Positions 16,980-26,579 are shown, counted from the first letter of the stretch. The stretch: DNA of 47,175 bases from Bacteroides caecigallinarum (GCF_021531075.1 NZ_JADYTJ010000023.1:1-47175), one strand, 5' to 3'. Program-made: numbers and translations. Notes: a model not told the origin generated them from the sequence alone.

Positions 16980-19664
16980 TTAATTGTTATTTCTTAACTG
17001 GCTAAGTCTCATCTGCAGGTCATTCTCGTCTATACATAGAACGTCTCTGGCCTTGCTTCCGTTAGCCGGTCCCACTATACCTGCTCTTTCCAGCTGGTCC
17101 ATTATACGTCCGGCTCTGTTATATCCAAGCGACATCTTTCTCTGAATGAGCGAAGTCGAACCCTGCTGATGATATATAATCAGTCTTGCCGCTTCCTCAA
17201 ACATAGGGTCCAGTCTGTTCATGTCCACATCGGCAGCTCCGCTAGGTTCTGCATTCTCGTCCACATATTCAGGCAGTTCGAATGCAGTAGGGTAGCCCTG
17301 CTGCTTGCTTATATATTCCGAAATCTTTTCCACTTCCGGTGTATCTACGAATGCACATTGCACACGTACCGGGTCATTACCCTGCAGATAGAGCATATCA
17401 CCCTTACCTATAAGCTGCTGTGCCCCCGGTCTGTCCAGAATAGTTCTTGAGTCCATCATCGAAGCCACTCTGAAAGCCACACGGGCCGGGAAGTTGGCTT
17501 TGATAGTACCCGTAATGATGTTGGTGGTAGGTCTCTGTGTAGCAATGATAGCATGAATACCCACCGCACGTGCCAGCTGCGCTATACGGCAGATAGGGAG
17601 TTCCACCTCTTTGCCGGCAGTCATTATCAGGTCGCCGAACTCATCTATTATAATCACTATATATGGCATGAACTTATGTCCGTTGGCCGGATTAAGCTGC
17701 CTGTTTATAAACTTAGCGTTATACTCCTTGATATTTCTGCATCCGGCCTTCTTCAGCAAGTCATATCTGGTATCCATTTCCACACACAGCGAATTCAGAG
17801 TCTGCACCACCTTTGTCACGTCGGTAATTATGGCATCTTCAGCATCCGGCAGTTTGGCCAGGAAGTGTCTCTCTATCGGAGCATAAATGGCAAATTCCAC
17901 CTTCTTAGGGTCGATAATCACGAATTTCAGTTCGCTGGGATGTTTCTTATACAGCAGCGAAGTTACTATAGCATTCAGTCCCACAGATTTACCCTGACCA
18001 GTAGCACCGGCCACAAGCATATGCGGAGCCTTGGCCAGGTCCACCATAAACACCTCGTTCGTAATAGTCTTACCCAGTGCAATAGGCAGTTCGAACGTAC
18101 TTTCCTGAAATTTCTTGCTGGCCAGAACAGAGCTCATAGGTACTATTTTAGGACTGGCGTTAGGCACCTCTATACCTATAGTACCTTTTCCCGGTATCGG
18201 AGCTATAATACGTATACCCAATGCCGAAAGGCTCAATGCTATATCATCTTCCAGATTTCTTATTTTCGATATTCTCACTCCCTCAGCCGGAGTAATTTCA
18301 TATAGAGTCACTGTAGGGCCCACATTGGCTTTTATTGAAGAAATCTCTATGCCGAAACTTCTCAGCACCTGAATAATCCTGTTCTTGTTGGCATTCTGTT
18401 CCTCCATGTCGATGCTTGGTCCGTCGTCAGGATATGCCTTCAGCAGGTCCAGGGTAGGGAATTTATAGAGTTCCAGATCCAGTCTAGGGTTGTATGGCAC
18501 ATTTAAGTCACCCCTCACAGTCTCTTCCTCCTTCGTTTCCTCTATTTCGAAAGCCGGTTCTTCATCAGCCTTTTCAGATGTTTTTGCCTCCTGCTCTATA
18601 ATTCTTTTTGCGTTTACAGGAACATCATCCAGATCCAGTTCTATGCTGTTGTCCGTATAATTCACATCGTCGCTATACACCTCTTCGGCATAAGTCTCAG
18701 TCTCATCATCCCTCATATGGTCAGCATATTTCTTATCTTCGGTTTCTGCTGTTTCTTCAGCCTTAATGTCTGCATCAGCTTCATAGTTCTCCTCATGCAC
18801 ATCATCGTCTGCCTCAGTCTTTTCCTCATCTTTATCGCTGTCATCTTTTCTGCCGAATATTTTTCCCAGCAGTCCCCCGGGCATCAGTTTCTCGCTCCAT
18901 TTCTTTTTCTCTTCCTTCACTTCCTCAGCCTGTTCCTCAGCCTTATCCTCTTCATCGGCCTGCACTTCTTCATCAGGTTCAACAGTCACAGTATCCGGTT
19001 TTGCTTCTTCTGCAGCCACTTTTTCCGTCTCCTCGTCTTTCTTTCTCAGGTTTGGATGCAATACTGTCCTCACCACCTCCATTGTCTGTCGTCTTATGGC
19101 AATACCTATTATAATACCGCAGAATAACAGCAGCAGTATCAGTCCCGGCACTCCGATGTACGATTCTATCCATTGCGATACGTTATACCCGTGCAGACCT
19201 CCTGCATAGATAAACGAGTCGGAATTTCCGAAAATAAATCCCAGGGTCACTGACATCCAGTACATAATGCTCATACATCCCAGGAACCATTTCCACACAG
19301 TGAAGTTATATGCCCTCATCAATTTTGTGCCGGCTATAAGTAGCACTATTACAATGAAATACGCCGGAATTCCGAAGCAACCGTTTATCATGAATTCAGC
19401 CAGTCTTGCTCCGGCCGGTCCGGTATGGTTCTGCACCACTTCAGTCTCTCCGGTAGCACTCACTCCCGTCACACTCTGGTCAGCACCACCTGCCGACAGG
19501 AAAGAAGTGAATGCCAGAAACATATACACTCCGAACATAAGGCACATCAGTCCCCCTATAAAGTGACCGGTTTCCCCATTCAGAGCCGATTTTATCTTAT
19601 GTGCTTTTTCGTCATGTTTCTTTATATCTGATTTTTTGTTTTTACTGTCCTTTTTTGCGCTCAT
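16980..19664 (-). CDS. ftsK: DNA translocase FtsK/SpoIIIE
   Basis: About 894 residues from the ATG at 19664 (MSAKKDSK). A GTG at 19688 is open but sits too close to the likely transcription start. The N-terminal membrane domain has four to five helices (about 40-195). A very acidic Glu/Asp-rich linker spans about 205-375. The motor follows with Walker A GATGQGKS, Walker B VIIIDEFGDLIM and an ATQRPTTNIITGTIKANFP segment. The C-terminal winged-helix gamma domain includes LIQRKMSLGYNRAGRIMDQLE. FtsK pumps chromosomal DNA at the septum and promotes dimer resolution. It heads the ftsK-lolA-trxB gene string. Confidence 0.96.
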   Translation of the reverse strand: MSAKKDSKNKKSDIKKHDEKAHKIKSALNGETGHFIGGLMCLMFGVYMFLAFTSFLSAGGADQSVTGVSATGETEVVQNHTGPAGARLAEFMINGCFGIPAYFIVIVLLIAGTKLMRAYNFTVWKWFLGCMSIMYWMSVTLGFIFGNSDSFIYAGGLHGYNVSQWIESYIGVPGLILLLLFCGIIIGIAIRRQTMEVVRTVLHPNLRKKDEETEKVAAEEAKPDTVTVEPDEEVQADEEDKAEEQAEEVKEEKKKWSEKLMPGGLLGKIFGRKDDSDKDEEKTEADDDVHEENYEADADIKAEETAETEDKKYADHMRDDETETYAEEVYSDDVNYTDNSIELDLDDVPVNAKRIIEQEAKTSEKADEEPAFEIEETKEEETVRGDLNVPYNPRLDLELYKFPTLDLLKAYPDDGPSIDMEEQNANKNRIIQVLRSFGIEISSIKANVGPTVTLYEITPAEGVRISKIRNLEDDIALSLSALGIRIIAPIPGKGTIGIEVPNASPKIVPMSSVLASKKFQESTFELPIALGKTITNEVFMVDLAKAPHMLVAGATGQGKSVGLNAIVTSLLYKKHPSELKFVIIDPKKVEFAIYAPIERHFLAKLPDAEDAIITDVTKVVQTLNSLCVEMDTRYDLLKKAGCRNIKEYNAKFINRQLNPANGHKFMPYIVIIIDEFGDLIMTAGKEVELPICRIAQLARAVGIHAIIATQRPTTNIITGTIKANFPARVAFRVASMMDSRTILDRPGAQQLIGKGDMLYLQGNDPVRVQCAFVDTPEVEKISEYISKQQGYPTAFELPEYVDENAEPSGAADVDMNRLDPMFEEAARLIIYHQQGSTSLIQRKMSLGYNRAGRIMDQLERAGIVGPANGSKARDVLCIDENDLQMRLSQLRNNN

Positions 19665-19705
19665 ATTGTTTGTAAATTTGTGTTCCACTACAAAAATTCT
19701 TCATG

Positions 19706-19713
19706 CAAAGATA
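19706..19713 (-). promoter_or_regulatory. Bacteroidota -7 promoter element for ftsK
   Basis: The minus-strand octamer TATCTTTG fits TAnnTTTG and lies 42 bp upstream of the chosen ftsK ATG. This supports the shorter start. Confidence 0.5.
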
Positions 19714-19766
19714 ATACAAACATCACTAAATATGTCATTAAAACCCGATAAAACAGAAAAAATTCC

Positions 19767-19774
19767 TACCTTTG
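19767..19774 (+). promoter_or_regulatory. Bacteroidota -7 promoter element for the DUF5063 gene
   Basis: TACCTTTG fits TAnnTTTG, 38 bp before the ATG at 19813. It is divergent from the ftsK promoter. No clear TTTG -33 box is present. Confidence 0.45.
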
Positions 19775-19812
19775 CACATATATAATTAAGAATATCAGAC
19801 AATTTTTATCAA

Positions 19813-20337
19813 ATGAAATCATCAAACCAACCAATTTTCGATGCAAACACAGTTGAGTTTGTTACAGTAGCCGCCGAGTTCTGCGGTTTTCTGGAACGTA
19901 CTCCCGAAATGCAGCCCTTCGAGTTTGTCGACCGCAGTCTCAAGCTCCTTCCGCTGCTTTATCTGAAAGCTTCTCTGCTTCCCGATTGCGAACCTCTGGA
20001 CGACATCGAGCCTGAGACATTTGTCACCGAGACCGATTACGAACATCTTCGCAGCCTGATAGCCGCACAGCTTGGTCCGGACGACGACTATCTTGAGGTA
20101 TTCCTTGATGAAATGGCATTCAGCGACACCCCAATCAAGCAGAACATATCCGAAGGCCTGGCCGATATTTACCAGCCTCTTAAAGACTTTGTCTGTGTCT
20201 ACAGCCTTGGGCTGGACCGTACGATGAACGATGCACTTTGGCGTTGCCGCGAACAGTTTGCTTCCTATTGGGGCCGTACACTGGTCAATGTCATGCGTGC
20301 CCTTCACAATGTCCGATATCATGGCGAGGAGTCATGA
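19813..20337 (+). CDS. DUF5063 family protein
   Basis: A 174-residue acidic, mostly helical cytoplasmic protein matching the DUF5063 pattern of Bacteroidales (VEFVTVAAEFCGFLE, LPLLYLKASLLPD, LADIYQPLKDFV, CREQFASYWGRTLVNVMRALH). Function unknown. It is the first gene of a plus-strand trio with a 3'-5' exonuclease and an rRNA methyltransferase, a grouping I associate with this order. That suggests, but does not show, a nucleic-acid-related role. Confidence 0.8.
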   Translation: MKSSNQPIFDANTVEFVTVAAEFCGFLERTPEMQPFEFVDRSLKLLPLLYLKASLLPDCEPLDDIEPETFVTETDYEHLRSLIAAQLGPDDDYLEVFLDEMAFSDTPIKQNISEGLADIYQPLKDFVCVYSLGLDRTMNDALWRCREQFASYWGRTLVNVMRALHNVRYHGEES

Positions 20338-20373
20338 GTTTAAATAAAAGAAACAACACATTCGTATACAGAC

Positions 20374-20958
20374 ATGACAGAATATCAACCAAGCATTGAT
20401 AAGAAACTTATATCAGAGTTGCCCAAGGTCACTTTTCCCGGCCGTATAATAATAATATACACCGTCGAAGATGCCCGCAAGGCAATATCCTATCTCAATA
20501 CATGCAGTGTTGTGGGAGTAGATACCGAAACACGTCCATCATTCCGCAAGGGTAAGGTCAACGATGTGGCATTGCTTCAGATTTCCACTCTCGACACATG
20601 CTTTCTGTTTCGTTTAAACCGTATCGGCATCCCCGATTTCCTGGAGGAGTTTCTTCAGAACGATGTTCTCAAGATAGGTCTTTCCCTGCGCGACGATTTC
20701 AATATGCTTCGTCGTGCCAACAATAAGGACCCCAGAGTTGGCAACTGGATTGAACTTCAGGACTACGTATCCCGTTTCGGTATAACCGACAAAAGTCTTC
20801 AGAAAGTATATGCCATCCTTTTTGGACAGAAGATATCAAAAAGCCAGCGTCTTTCCAACTGGGAGGCAGACGTACTTACCGAAGCCCAACAACTATACGC
20901 GGCCACCGATGCCTGGGCTACACTGCGTATCTATCTTGAACTAAAAGAAAATGAATGA
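20374..20958 (+). CDS. DEDDy 3'-5' exonuclease (RNase D/WRN-like)
   Basis: A 194-residue single-domain exonuclease. The acidic residues of the DEDDy family are visible: VGVDTE (D50, E52), the central Asp in GLSLRDDFNML, and the last Asp in YAATDAWATL with Tyr four residues earlier (YxxxD). There is no HRDC domain, so it is the minimal form. Substrate (RNA or DNA) cannot be told from sequence. It lies 36 bp after the DUF5063 gene and 78 bp before the methyltransferase gene. Confidence 0.9.
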   Translation: MTEYQPSIDKKLISELPKVTFPGRIIIIYTVEDARKAISYLNTCSVVGVDTETRPSFRKGKVNDVALLQISTLDTCFLFRLNRIGIPDFLEEFLQNDVLKIGLSLRDDFNMLRRANNKDPRVGNWIELQDYVSRFGITDKSLQKVYAILFGQKISKSQRLSNWEADVLTEAQQLYAATDAWATLRIYLELKENE

Positions 20959-21036
20959 ACAATTAATTAACTTCGTTGACTTTAGCTTCGCTGACCGTTG
21001 GTTCAGTTCTTAATTCTTAATTTTTAATTGAATAAC

Positions 21037-22218
21037 ATGAACAAAATATATCTTAAACCGAAAAAAGAAGAATCACTTCTCCGTTTTCACCCGTGGGTAT
21101 TTTCTGGAGCCATCGCACGCGTAGAAGGCAATCCCGAAGAAGGTGAAGTAGTCGAAGTCTATACATCCGACAAGCAGTACATTGCAGCAGGCCATTATCA
21201 GATAGGCAGTATAGCAGTCCGTGTTCTCACATTCCGTAAAGAAGAGATAAACCACGATTTCTGGGTACGCCGTCTCACCGTAGCCCGCAATCTCCGTCAG
21301 GCTCTCCGCCTTATAGGAACCGAAACTAACAATGCCTGCCGTCTGGTTCATGGCGAGGGCGACAATCTCCCCGGACTCATTATCGACCTTTACGACCATA
21401 CCGCCGTCATGCAGGCACATTCAGCCGGTATGCACGTCTACCGTCACGAAATAGCATCCGCCCTCAAGGAAGTTATGGGCGATACAGTCCGCAATATATA
21501 CTATAAGAGCGAAACCACCCTTCCGTTCAAGGCCGATCTGGAATCTACCGAAAACGGTTTCCTTCTGGGAGGCAGCACAGAAAATGTAGCAATGGAGAAT
21601 GGTCTTCTCTTCCATGTGGACTGGCTTAAAGGCCAGAAGACAGGATTCTTTGTCGACCAGCGCGACAATCGTGCCCTTCTTGAACATTACTCCCTCGGAC
21701 GCAATGTCCTCAATATGTTCTGCTACACAGGAGGATTTTCGTTTTATGCCATGCGTGGAGGAGCTAATCTGGTACACTCGGTCGACAGCTCTGCCAAGGC
21801 CATCGATCTCACCCGTGCCAACGTAGAACTCAATTTCCCCGGCGACACACGCCATGAAGCCTTTGCCGAAGATGCATTCAAGTATCTCGACAGGATGGGA
21901 GGGGAGTACGACCTTATTATCCTTGACCCTCCTGCCTTTGCCAAACATCGCGGAGCCTTGCGCAATGCACTTCGTGGTTATACCAAACTCAATGCCAAGG
22001 CATTCGAAAAGATCCGTCCGGGCGGTATACTCTTCACATTCTCATGCTCTCAGGTAGTCAGCAAGCAGGATTTCCGCAATGCAGTATTCACCGCAGCAGC
22101 ACAGAGCGGACGCAGCGTGCGCATCATGCATCAGCTCACACAGCCGGCCGATCATCCTGTAAATATCTATCATCCGGAAGGCGAATACCTCAAAGGATTG
22201 GTATTATACGTAGAGTAG
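21037..22218 (+). CDS. rlmI: RlmI-like class I rRNA (cytosine-C5) methyltransferase
   Basis: About 393 residues from the ATG at 21037. A TTG three codons upstream is open. The N-terminal PUA domain (about 1-75) contains LLRFHPWVFSGAIARVEG. A Rossmann methyltransferase domain (about 175-393) has the SAM site NMFCYTGGFSFYAMRGGA and the catalytic region LDPPAFAKHR, with an SCSQ motif near the end. The closest characterised type is RlmI, which makes m5C1962 in 23S rRNA; related RlmK or uncharacterised PUA-methyltransferases remain possible. Last gene of the plus-strand trio. Confidence 0.87.
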   Translation: MNKIYLKPKKEESLLRFHPWVFSGAIARVEGNPEEGEVVEVYTSDKQYIAAGHYQIGSIAVRVLTFRKEEINHDFWVRRLTVARNLRQALRLIGTETNNACRLVHGEGDNLPGLIIDLYDHTAVMQAHSAGMHVYRHEIASALKEVMGDTVRNIYYKSETTLPFKADLESTENGFLLGGSTENVAMENGLLFHVDWLKGQKTGFFVDQRDNRALLEHYSLGRNVLNMFCYTGGFSFYAMRGGANLVHSVDSSAKAIDLTRANVELNFPGDTRHEAFAEDAFKYLDRMGGEYDLIILDPPAFAKHRGALRNALRGYTKLNAKAFEKIRPGGILFTFSCSQVVSKQDFRNAVFTAAAQSGRSVRIMHQLTQPADHPVNIYHPEGEYLKGLVLYVE

Positions 22219-22226
22219 TCTAGTAT

Positions 22227-22252
22227 AAAAAAGGGGTTATTCTTATAACCCC
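22227..22252 (-). terminator. Terminator overlapping the end of the Rpn gene
   Basis: A perfect 8-bp stem, GGGGTTAT / ATAACCCC (22233-22240 / 22245-22252), with a 4-nt loop and six T on the minus strand (22232-22227). The stop codon of the Rpn gene lies inside the hairpin, so translation of the last codons may influence termination. Confidence 0.85.
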
Positions 22253-23142
22253 TCTATATCTTTTTCACTCATACCTGTAGCTTTTACTATCAATTCTATA
22301 GGAACACCCATTTCTTTCATATTCTTTGCTACAGAACTTATTCCTTCTGCTAGACCTTCAGCTCTACCTTCAGCAAGACCTTCTGCTTTTCCCTCAGCTC
22401 TTCCTTCAGCTCTTCCTTCAGCTCTTTCGGTATTGATATTATCTCTCAGGATTACAATATTATCCAAATGCCTGTAATAAGCATTCTTCTCGTCCTTAGT
22501 CATATTGTCTATTTTCAGTTTTTCTCTTGCCACATCCAGTCCCGGAGCCTTTGCGCTTTCAGCTATTTGTCCGGTGTTAAGATATTCAATCCACTCTTCC
22601 AGCGGCGTTTTTGCCACACTGTTGAAGTCATTCACTTTCAGAATATAATATTCCGGATAAAGTTGGCTCACAGCATCCACTTTAAATGTCTGTTTCTGGA
22701 AAGGTGTCAGTTCCAGTATATCGTTATTGTGTATTCCTCTGAATTCTGTCTTACCGTGATATACTATATCCTTTCCATGTCCAAGTGAGAAATACACTAT
22801 GTTTATGCTATATACTTTTCGCACTTTGTCGTAGCCCTCACCACGGTTTATATATTCAGTCACCAGTTTCGAAGTACCGAACAGCATTCTCTGGAAGTAT
22901 GCATATTCATTATTGTTCTGCACCTCAATCAGCACCAGTTCCTTTTTGGAATTCTCTGCCAGCATGTCCACTCGATTGTATTTATCGAATTCCTCCTCCT
23001 GGTTGCTTTCGCTTTCCAGCAGGTTAACAATTTTTATTTCCTCGTTCAGCAGAGTCGTAAGCAGTCCTTCCAGTACCTTGAAATTGGCTTTATCCCTCAG
23101 CAGTCGCTTCATTGCCCAGTCGAATCTAATATAATTTCCCAT
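22243..23142 (-). CDS. Rpn-family PD-(D/E)XK nuclease with AEGx repeats
   Basis: A 299-residue member of the Rpn/PD-(D/E)XK 'nuclease family transposase' group. The nuclease core is about 1-190: YNRVDMLAEN supplies the Asp and ELVLIEVQNN the E-x-Q end of the active site. The C-terminal part carries seven 4-residue AEGx units (12-bp repeats, 22343-22426) and a terminal helix pair. Rpn proteins of E. coli are reported antiphage nucleases whose C-terminal part is made separately as an antitoxin. Here Met214 (ATG at 22503) is a candidate internal start. A full-length paralogue, very similar up to the repeats, lies at 37603. It has its own promoter and terminator. Confidence 0.85.
   Translation of the reverse strand: MGNYIRFDWAMKRLLRDKANFKVLEGLLTTLLNEEIKIVNLLESESNQEEEFDKYNRVDMLAENSKKELVLIEVQNNNEYAYFQRMLFGTSKLVTEYINRGEGYDKVRKVYSINIVYFSLGHGKDIVYHGKTEFRGIHNNDILELTPFQKQTFKVDAVSQLYPEYYILKVNDFNSVAKTPLEEWIEYLNTGQIAESAKAPGLDVAREKLKIDNMTKDEKNAYYRHLDNIVILRDNINTERAEGRAEGRAEGKAEGLAEGRAEGLAEGISSVAKNMKEMGVPIELIVKATGMSEKDIEGL
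22343..22426 (-). repeat. Seven 12-bp tandem repeats inside the Rpn gene
   Basis: Seven in-frame units of 12 bp encode RAEG/KAEG/LAEG tetrapeptides. The units have drifted at third codon positions compared with the 37704 array, so this copy looks older. Slippage would change length without shifting frame. Confidence 0.85.
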
Positions 23143-23173
23143 ATAGCAAAGTTTACAAGTTACCTATTATTTA

Positions 23174-23203
23174 CAAAGATAGACAATAATTTATTTTATC
23201 AAA
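23174..23203 (-). promoter_or_regulatory. Promoter of the first Rpn gene
   Basis: Minus-strand TTTG (23203-23200), an 18-bp spacer, then TATCTTTG (23181-23174): a good match to the Bacteroidota consensus, 32 bp upstream of the ATG. Confidence 0.65.
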
Positions 23204-23214
23204 AGTACAGAAAC

Positions 23215-23261
23215 AAAAAAACAAGGCAGTACAAATCTTTATCACAAAGACTTATACTGCC
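23215..23261 (-). terminator. Terminator of the DUF5723 gene
   Basis: Hairpin GGCAGTA...TACTGCC (23225-23261) with an inner TCTTT/AAAGA stem. It is followed on the minus strand by TTGTTTTTTT. It lies 37 bp after the DUF5723 stop. Confidence 0.8.
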
Positions 23262-23297
23262 AAGACAATTTTATCTAATAAAAAACAAGATTCGTTT

Positions 23298-24698
23298 TTA
23301 GAATGTAAAGCTCAATCCCATGCTCAGGTTCATGTTCATGTTGTTCAGTGGAATATACTGTTTTCCCACCTTATTAACTATATAATCCATACCTACAAAC
23401 AAGCTCAACACTTTAGGGTGGAAGTTCACAATCCATCCCATAGTGCTGCCGTAAGTAGAGATACCATAGTTGATGCCTGCTTCAAACCAGCTCAATGGAG
23501 ATACGTTAGCCGAGAAACGTCCTTCGCTCCAAGAGTAAGCACCGTTTATTCTAGTTGATGAAAGGAAACCGAACGACAACTTGTCATACATTGGCAATGC
23601 ATATTCCACACCAATGTTCAGAGTAGCTGCAAGTGCTTTGCTTAAAGTTTCGCCTGTACTTCTTCTATGCAGGTTGGCATAATCTTCAAAGTCGTCGGTC
23701 AGGCTTTCCAGCTGGTTTTCCAGTGAGTTCTCGCTGTCCTCATCAAACGACAATTCTTTGAATCCTTCAAACACCCACGGTTCGTTATTAGTCGAAGCAT
23801 ATGTGTTATTGCTCCAACTCATGAATCCCAAGTCTTTGATAGCTGCCGATACAGTCAGATGGTCAATTACTTCGTATGTTGCTCCCAAGTCGAAAGCCAG
23901 ACCGAATCCTCCCAATCCAGGACTATCCATTTCGATATTGTCGAAGTCTACTATTGTACCCTCATTCTCAGCATAATCAGCTCCCGATTCAGCTCTGGTT
24001 GGAATGTTAAGTCCTGCCACAGCCACGTTCATTTCACCGTTTGCTATCATTTCCCATTTATCCTCGCTCAGAGTGATTTTTGTATTGCTCAGGTTCAGGT
24101 TTGCATACGCACCACCCAGCAGCGCCTTCACTTTAGCACCCACTCTCAGTTTGTCAGTTATCTGTCTTGAGTGTCCCAGAGCCACTTCCACATAGTTTGT
24201 AGTAGCCATTCCCATGTCACCCAGGTCATAAACTGAGTTTGGTCCGTTCTGTCCCACCTTCATGAATTCCAGGAAGTCTTTAGGCACATAAATCGAAGAA
24301 TTCGATCTCAGTCCTATATCCAGTGTATTGAATCCTCCCCATGCTCTGAAACCCATTGACAATATTGACATGTTCAGGTTCATTTCCATTCTGTTAATGT
24401 CTTTCAATCCGCCTAGAAAATCATCAGCGCTCACGCTGCTGTTCATGAAAGTTGTCAGTTTGTTGTCTGCAGTAGGATAGAGGAAGTTAGCCAGTCCCAC
24501 ATTACCTTTTGTAGCAATGTTGATATTACCCAATGCCGGTATGCTGAAATACGATTTGTCGCTCTGCAAAGCCGGGTTCAGCTGATGTTTGAACAGATAT
24601 CCGTCCATGAAATAACCAGAGTTAAGAGCCTGTGCCGAAACTCCTGTCGCTGCCCCCATCATCATGGCAGCTGCCATATATTTAGTCCACTTTTTCAT
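23298..24698 (-). CDS. DUF5723 outer-membrane beta-barrel protein
   Basis: A 466-residue exported protein. A signal peptide ends VSAQA (about 1-24). The rest is rich in alternating beta strands with Gly/aromatic residues, ending LNMNLSMGLSFTF, with the terminal Phe typical of outer-membrane barrels. The body resembles the DUF5723/PorV-like pattern of Bacteroidota (SGYFMDGYLFKHQLNPAL, FGFLSSTRINGAYSWSEGRF). Function unknown. It follows the large lipoprotein by 22 bp, so the pair probably forms one surface or periplasmic unit. Confidence 0.75.
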   Translation of the reverse strand: MKKWTKYMAAAMMMGAATGVSAQALNSGYFMDGYLFKHQLNPALQSDKSYFSIPALGNINIATKGNVGLANFLYPTADNKLTTFMNSSVSADDFLGGLKDINRMEMNLNMSILSMGFRAWGGFNTLDIGLRSNSSIYVPKDFLEFMKVGQNGPNSVYDLGDMGMATTNYVEVALGHSRQITDKLRVGAKVKALLGGAYANLNLSNTKITLSEDKWEMIANGEMNVAVAGLNIPTRAESGADYAENEGTIVDFDNIEMDSPGLGGFGLAFDLGATYEVIDHLTVSAAIKDLGFMSWSNNTYASTNNEPWVFEGFKELSFDEDSENSLENQLESLTDDFEDYANLHRRSTGETLSKALAATLNIGVEYALPMYDKLSFGFLSSTRINGAYSWSEGRFSANVSPLSWFEAGINYGISTYGSTMGWIVNFHPKVLSLFVGMDYIVNKVGKQYIPLNNMNMNLSMGLSFTF

Positions 24699-24720
24699 TG
24701 TATTCTTGTATCTTTAATGT

Positions 24721-26481
24721 TTAGTTCAAATCCATAGTAATACCATCTTGAAGTTTCAGTTTAAGTCCAATAATCTGGATAGACTGATTTTCATTCAGAG
24801 CAGCTTCGCCGGTTTGTCCTTTGGCATTAGCTTTAATATTAAGTTTTATTCCGTCCAGTCCGTTTATTGTTCCGTCAGTAGTAGTGATATTGAAAGTCAC
24901 ATCCTGTCTTGCAGCATTACCCAGGGCACCTGCTTGTACGTTTACATCCATATCCACTTCCACATTATTCAGTTTGTTGCCGTCTTTGTCTATAGCTTCC
25001 GCCTTGAGGTTTATGCCAAGAGGAATTTCGTTTACCACAGTCATCGAAACTTCAATGCCTTCGAATTCCATATCTTCCAAGTCAGCATCCCATCCGTCTA
25101 TAGTTTCCGAATAGTTGATGTCAGTTCTCGGACCAAACATAAGCGGAGTGTCTATGTTGTAGTCTGTTTCTATAGTAAAGTCCTTGCCTAGTTCTATTTC
25201 CACCGGTTCCTGTTCCACAGAAGTCTCGATATTTGTCATTTCAATCTTTTCAGGTATATCCTCTATTATAGTGCTTAGTCCTTCTACTTTCACATAGTTG
25301 ATACCACCTTCTTCACCATCTTTAATCTGGTTGATGCAGATCTTGTAATTCTCGTTTTCTGCAGGAATTTTGATATTTGATATGTGCACTTTTTTATCTT
25401 CCTTATCTGTCTTCATTGCTATCAGGTCAGCACTTAGATTTACAGACAGTGGGCTAGGATTAGACAGAGTGATATATATTCTAGGATCTGTCAGGTCAAG
25501 CAGCACCTCATTGTCAGTCAGAACGTCAGGCAGGTCGTTCAGCTCGATAGGCTTAATTGTTATGTCCACTTTAGGGTCTACTTTAGCATAAACAGACTCT
25601 ATGTTCATTGACTCAGATTCTACATTGGCATTAAGTATTAATGTTCCTCCCTGATTACTTGTTGCTTCACCGGATATGTTTCCGTTTAAGGCAATTTCAC
25701 CACCAAGACTCAATATACCATCTTCTCCATCGATAGTTTCTCCGGTCAGGGCATTAGTCATAATGTGTCCAGGAGTGAAGTCTGCTCCATCAGCCTCAAA
25801 ATCAATTTTTGTTATTTGGAATTTAATTCTAGTTGATTCAGTAACTTCTAGCCCGTTTTCATTGATAAGCGTTAATACATTTTCGTTTGCCACCCAATCA
25901 GCATCTTCCGATTTCACGGTAATATAGTCAGGAAATTCTATTGTGAAATCTTTGTCAAGTCTTACATCAGCCAGATTTCCTGTTTTAAAGAACACCAGAT
26001 AAGTCTCTATGCAATTTGTGTTTGCATAATACAATTCCCTGATATATGATGTAATATTATTTTGTGAAACTTCAATACTAATATTTTTGTCAAAAGAAAC
26101 ACTTCCTATTGGCTTGCCATATGAGTATGGTGGCACTGTTATAGATACATCAGCTCCTTTAAATCCGTTTGTCATCTCTACAGTTGTCCCCGGCACATTC
26201 ACAGCAGTTGTATTCTTTTCTCCATCCTGTATCAGATGATAGTCACCTGTTGTTGCGTTAGCTACTATTACTCCGTCTTCTTCCAGATCCAGCAGATCCT
26301 TAAGCAACATTTTTTCTGTATCACTACCAGGAATTGTCAGATTACCACCCACGGTGATAGTCATGTCAATATCCTTTTCAAGGTCGTATGTTTCGTCCAT
26401 CTTCATGCACGAGTTCAGACCTATCATGCTCAGTGCACATACACCGGCAATTGTCCCATACTTAATTTTTCTTTCCATCAT
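24721..26481 (-). CDS. Large uncharacterised lipoprotein with repeated beta domains
   Basis: A 586-residue lipoprotein. The signal peptide has lipobox LNSC (Cys25), followed by an acidic segment. The mature part is almost all beta structure: several Ig-like or amphipathic strands, such as VSITVPPYSYGKPIGSVSFD, TLILNANVESESMNIESVY and EGIEVSMTVVNEIPLGINLK. Two adjacent ATGs (26481, 26478) give equivalent starts. I do not recognise the family. It is co-directional with and 22 bp upstream of the DUF5723 barrel gene, and it has its own promoter. A lipoprotein/barrel pair points to an outer-membrane assembly or binding complex, but no substrate can be inferred. Confidence 0.65.
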   Translation of the reverse strand: MMERKIKYGTIAGVCALSMIGLNSCMKMDETYDLEKDIDMTITVGGNLTIPGSDTEKMLLKDLLDLEEDGVIVANATTGDYHLIQDGEKNTTAVNVPGTTVEMTNGFKGADVSITVPPYSYGKPIGSVSFDKNISIEVSQNNITSYIRELYYANTNCIETYLVFFKTGNLADVRLDKDFTIEFPDYITVKSEDADWVANENVLTLINENGLEVTESTRIKFQITKIDFEADGADFTPGHIMTNALTGETIDGEDGILSLGGEIALNGNISGEATSNQGGTLILNANVESESMNIESVYAKVDPKVDITIKPIELNDLPDVLTDNEVLLDLTDPRIYITLSNPSPLSVNLSADLIAMKTDKEDKKVHISNIKIPAENENYKICINQIKDGEEGGINYVKVEGLSTIIEDIPEKIEMTNIETSVEQEPVEIELGKDFTIETDYNIDTPLMFGPRTDINYSETIDGWDADLEDMEFEGIEVSMTVVNEIPLGINLKAEAIDKDGNKLNNVEVDMDVNVQAGALGNAARQDVTFNITTTDGTINGLDGIKLNIKANAKGQTGEAALNENQSIQIIGLKLKLQDGITMDLN

Positions 26482-26579
26482 AAATCGAAGTCTAATTATA
26501 TATAATTGTAAAATTCTTGAGTAAGTCAGTTCGTTTTACGTTTGTCTAAAAAATCAAATTATTTATTTATATTTCTATG

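Noticed and set aside
16980..19688. GTG start of ftsK at 19688
   Set aside because: It lies only about 9 nt from the expected transcription start; the ATG at 19664 gives a normal N-terminus.
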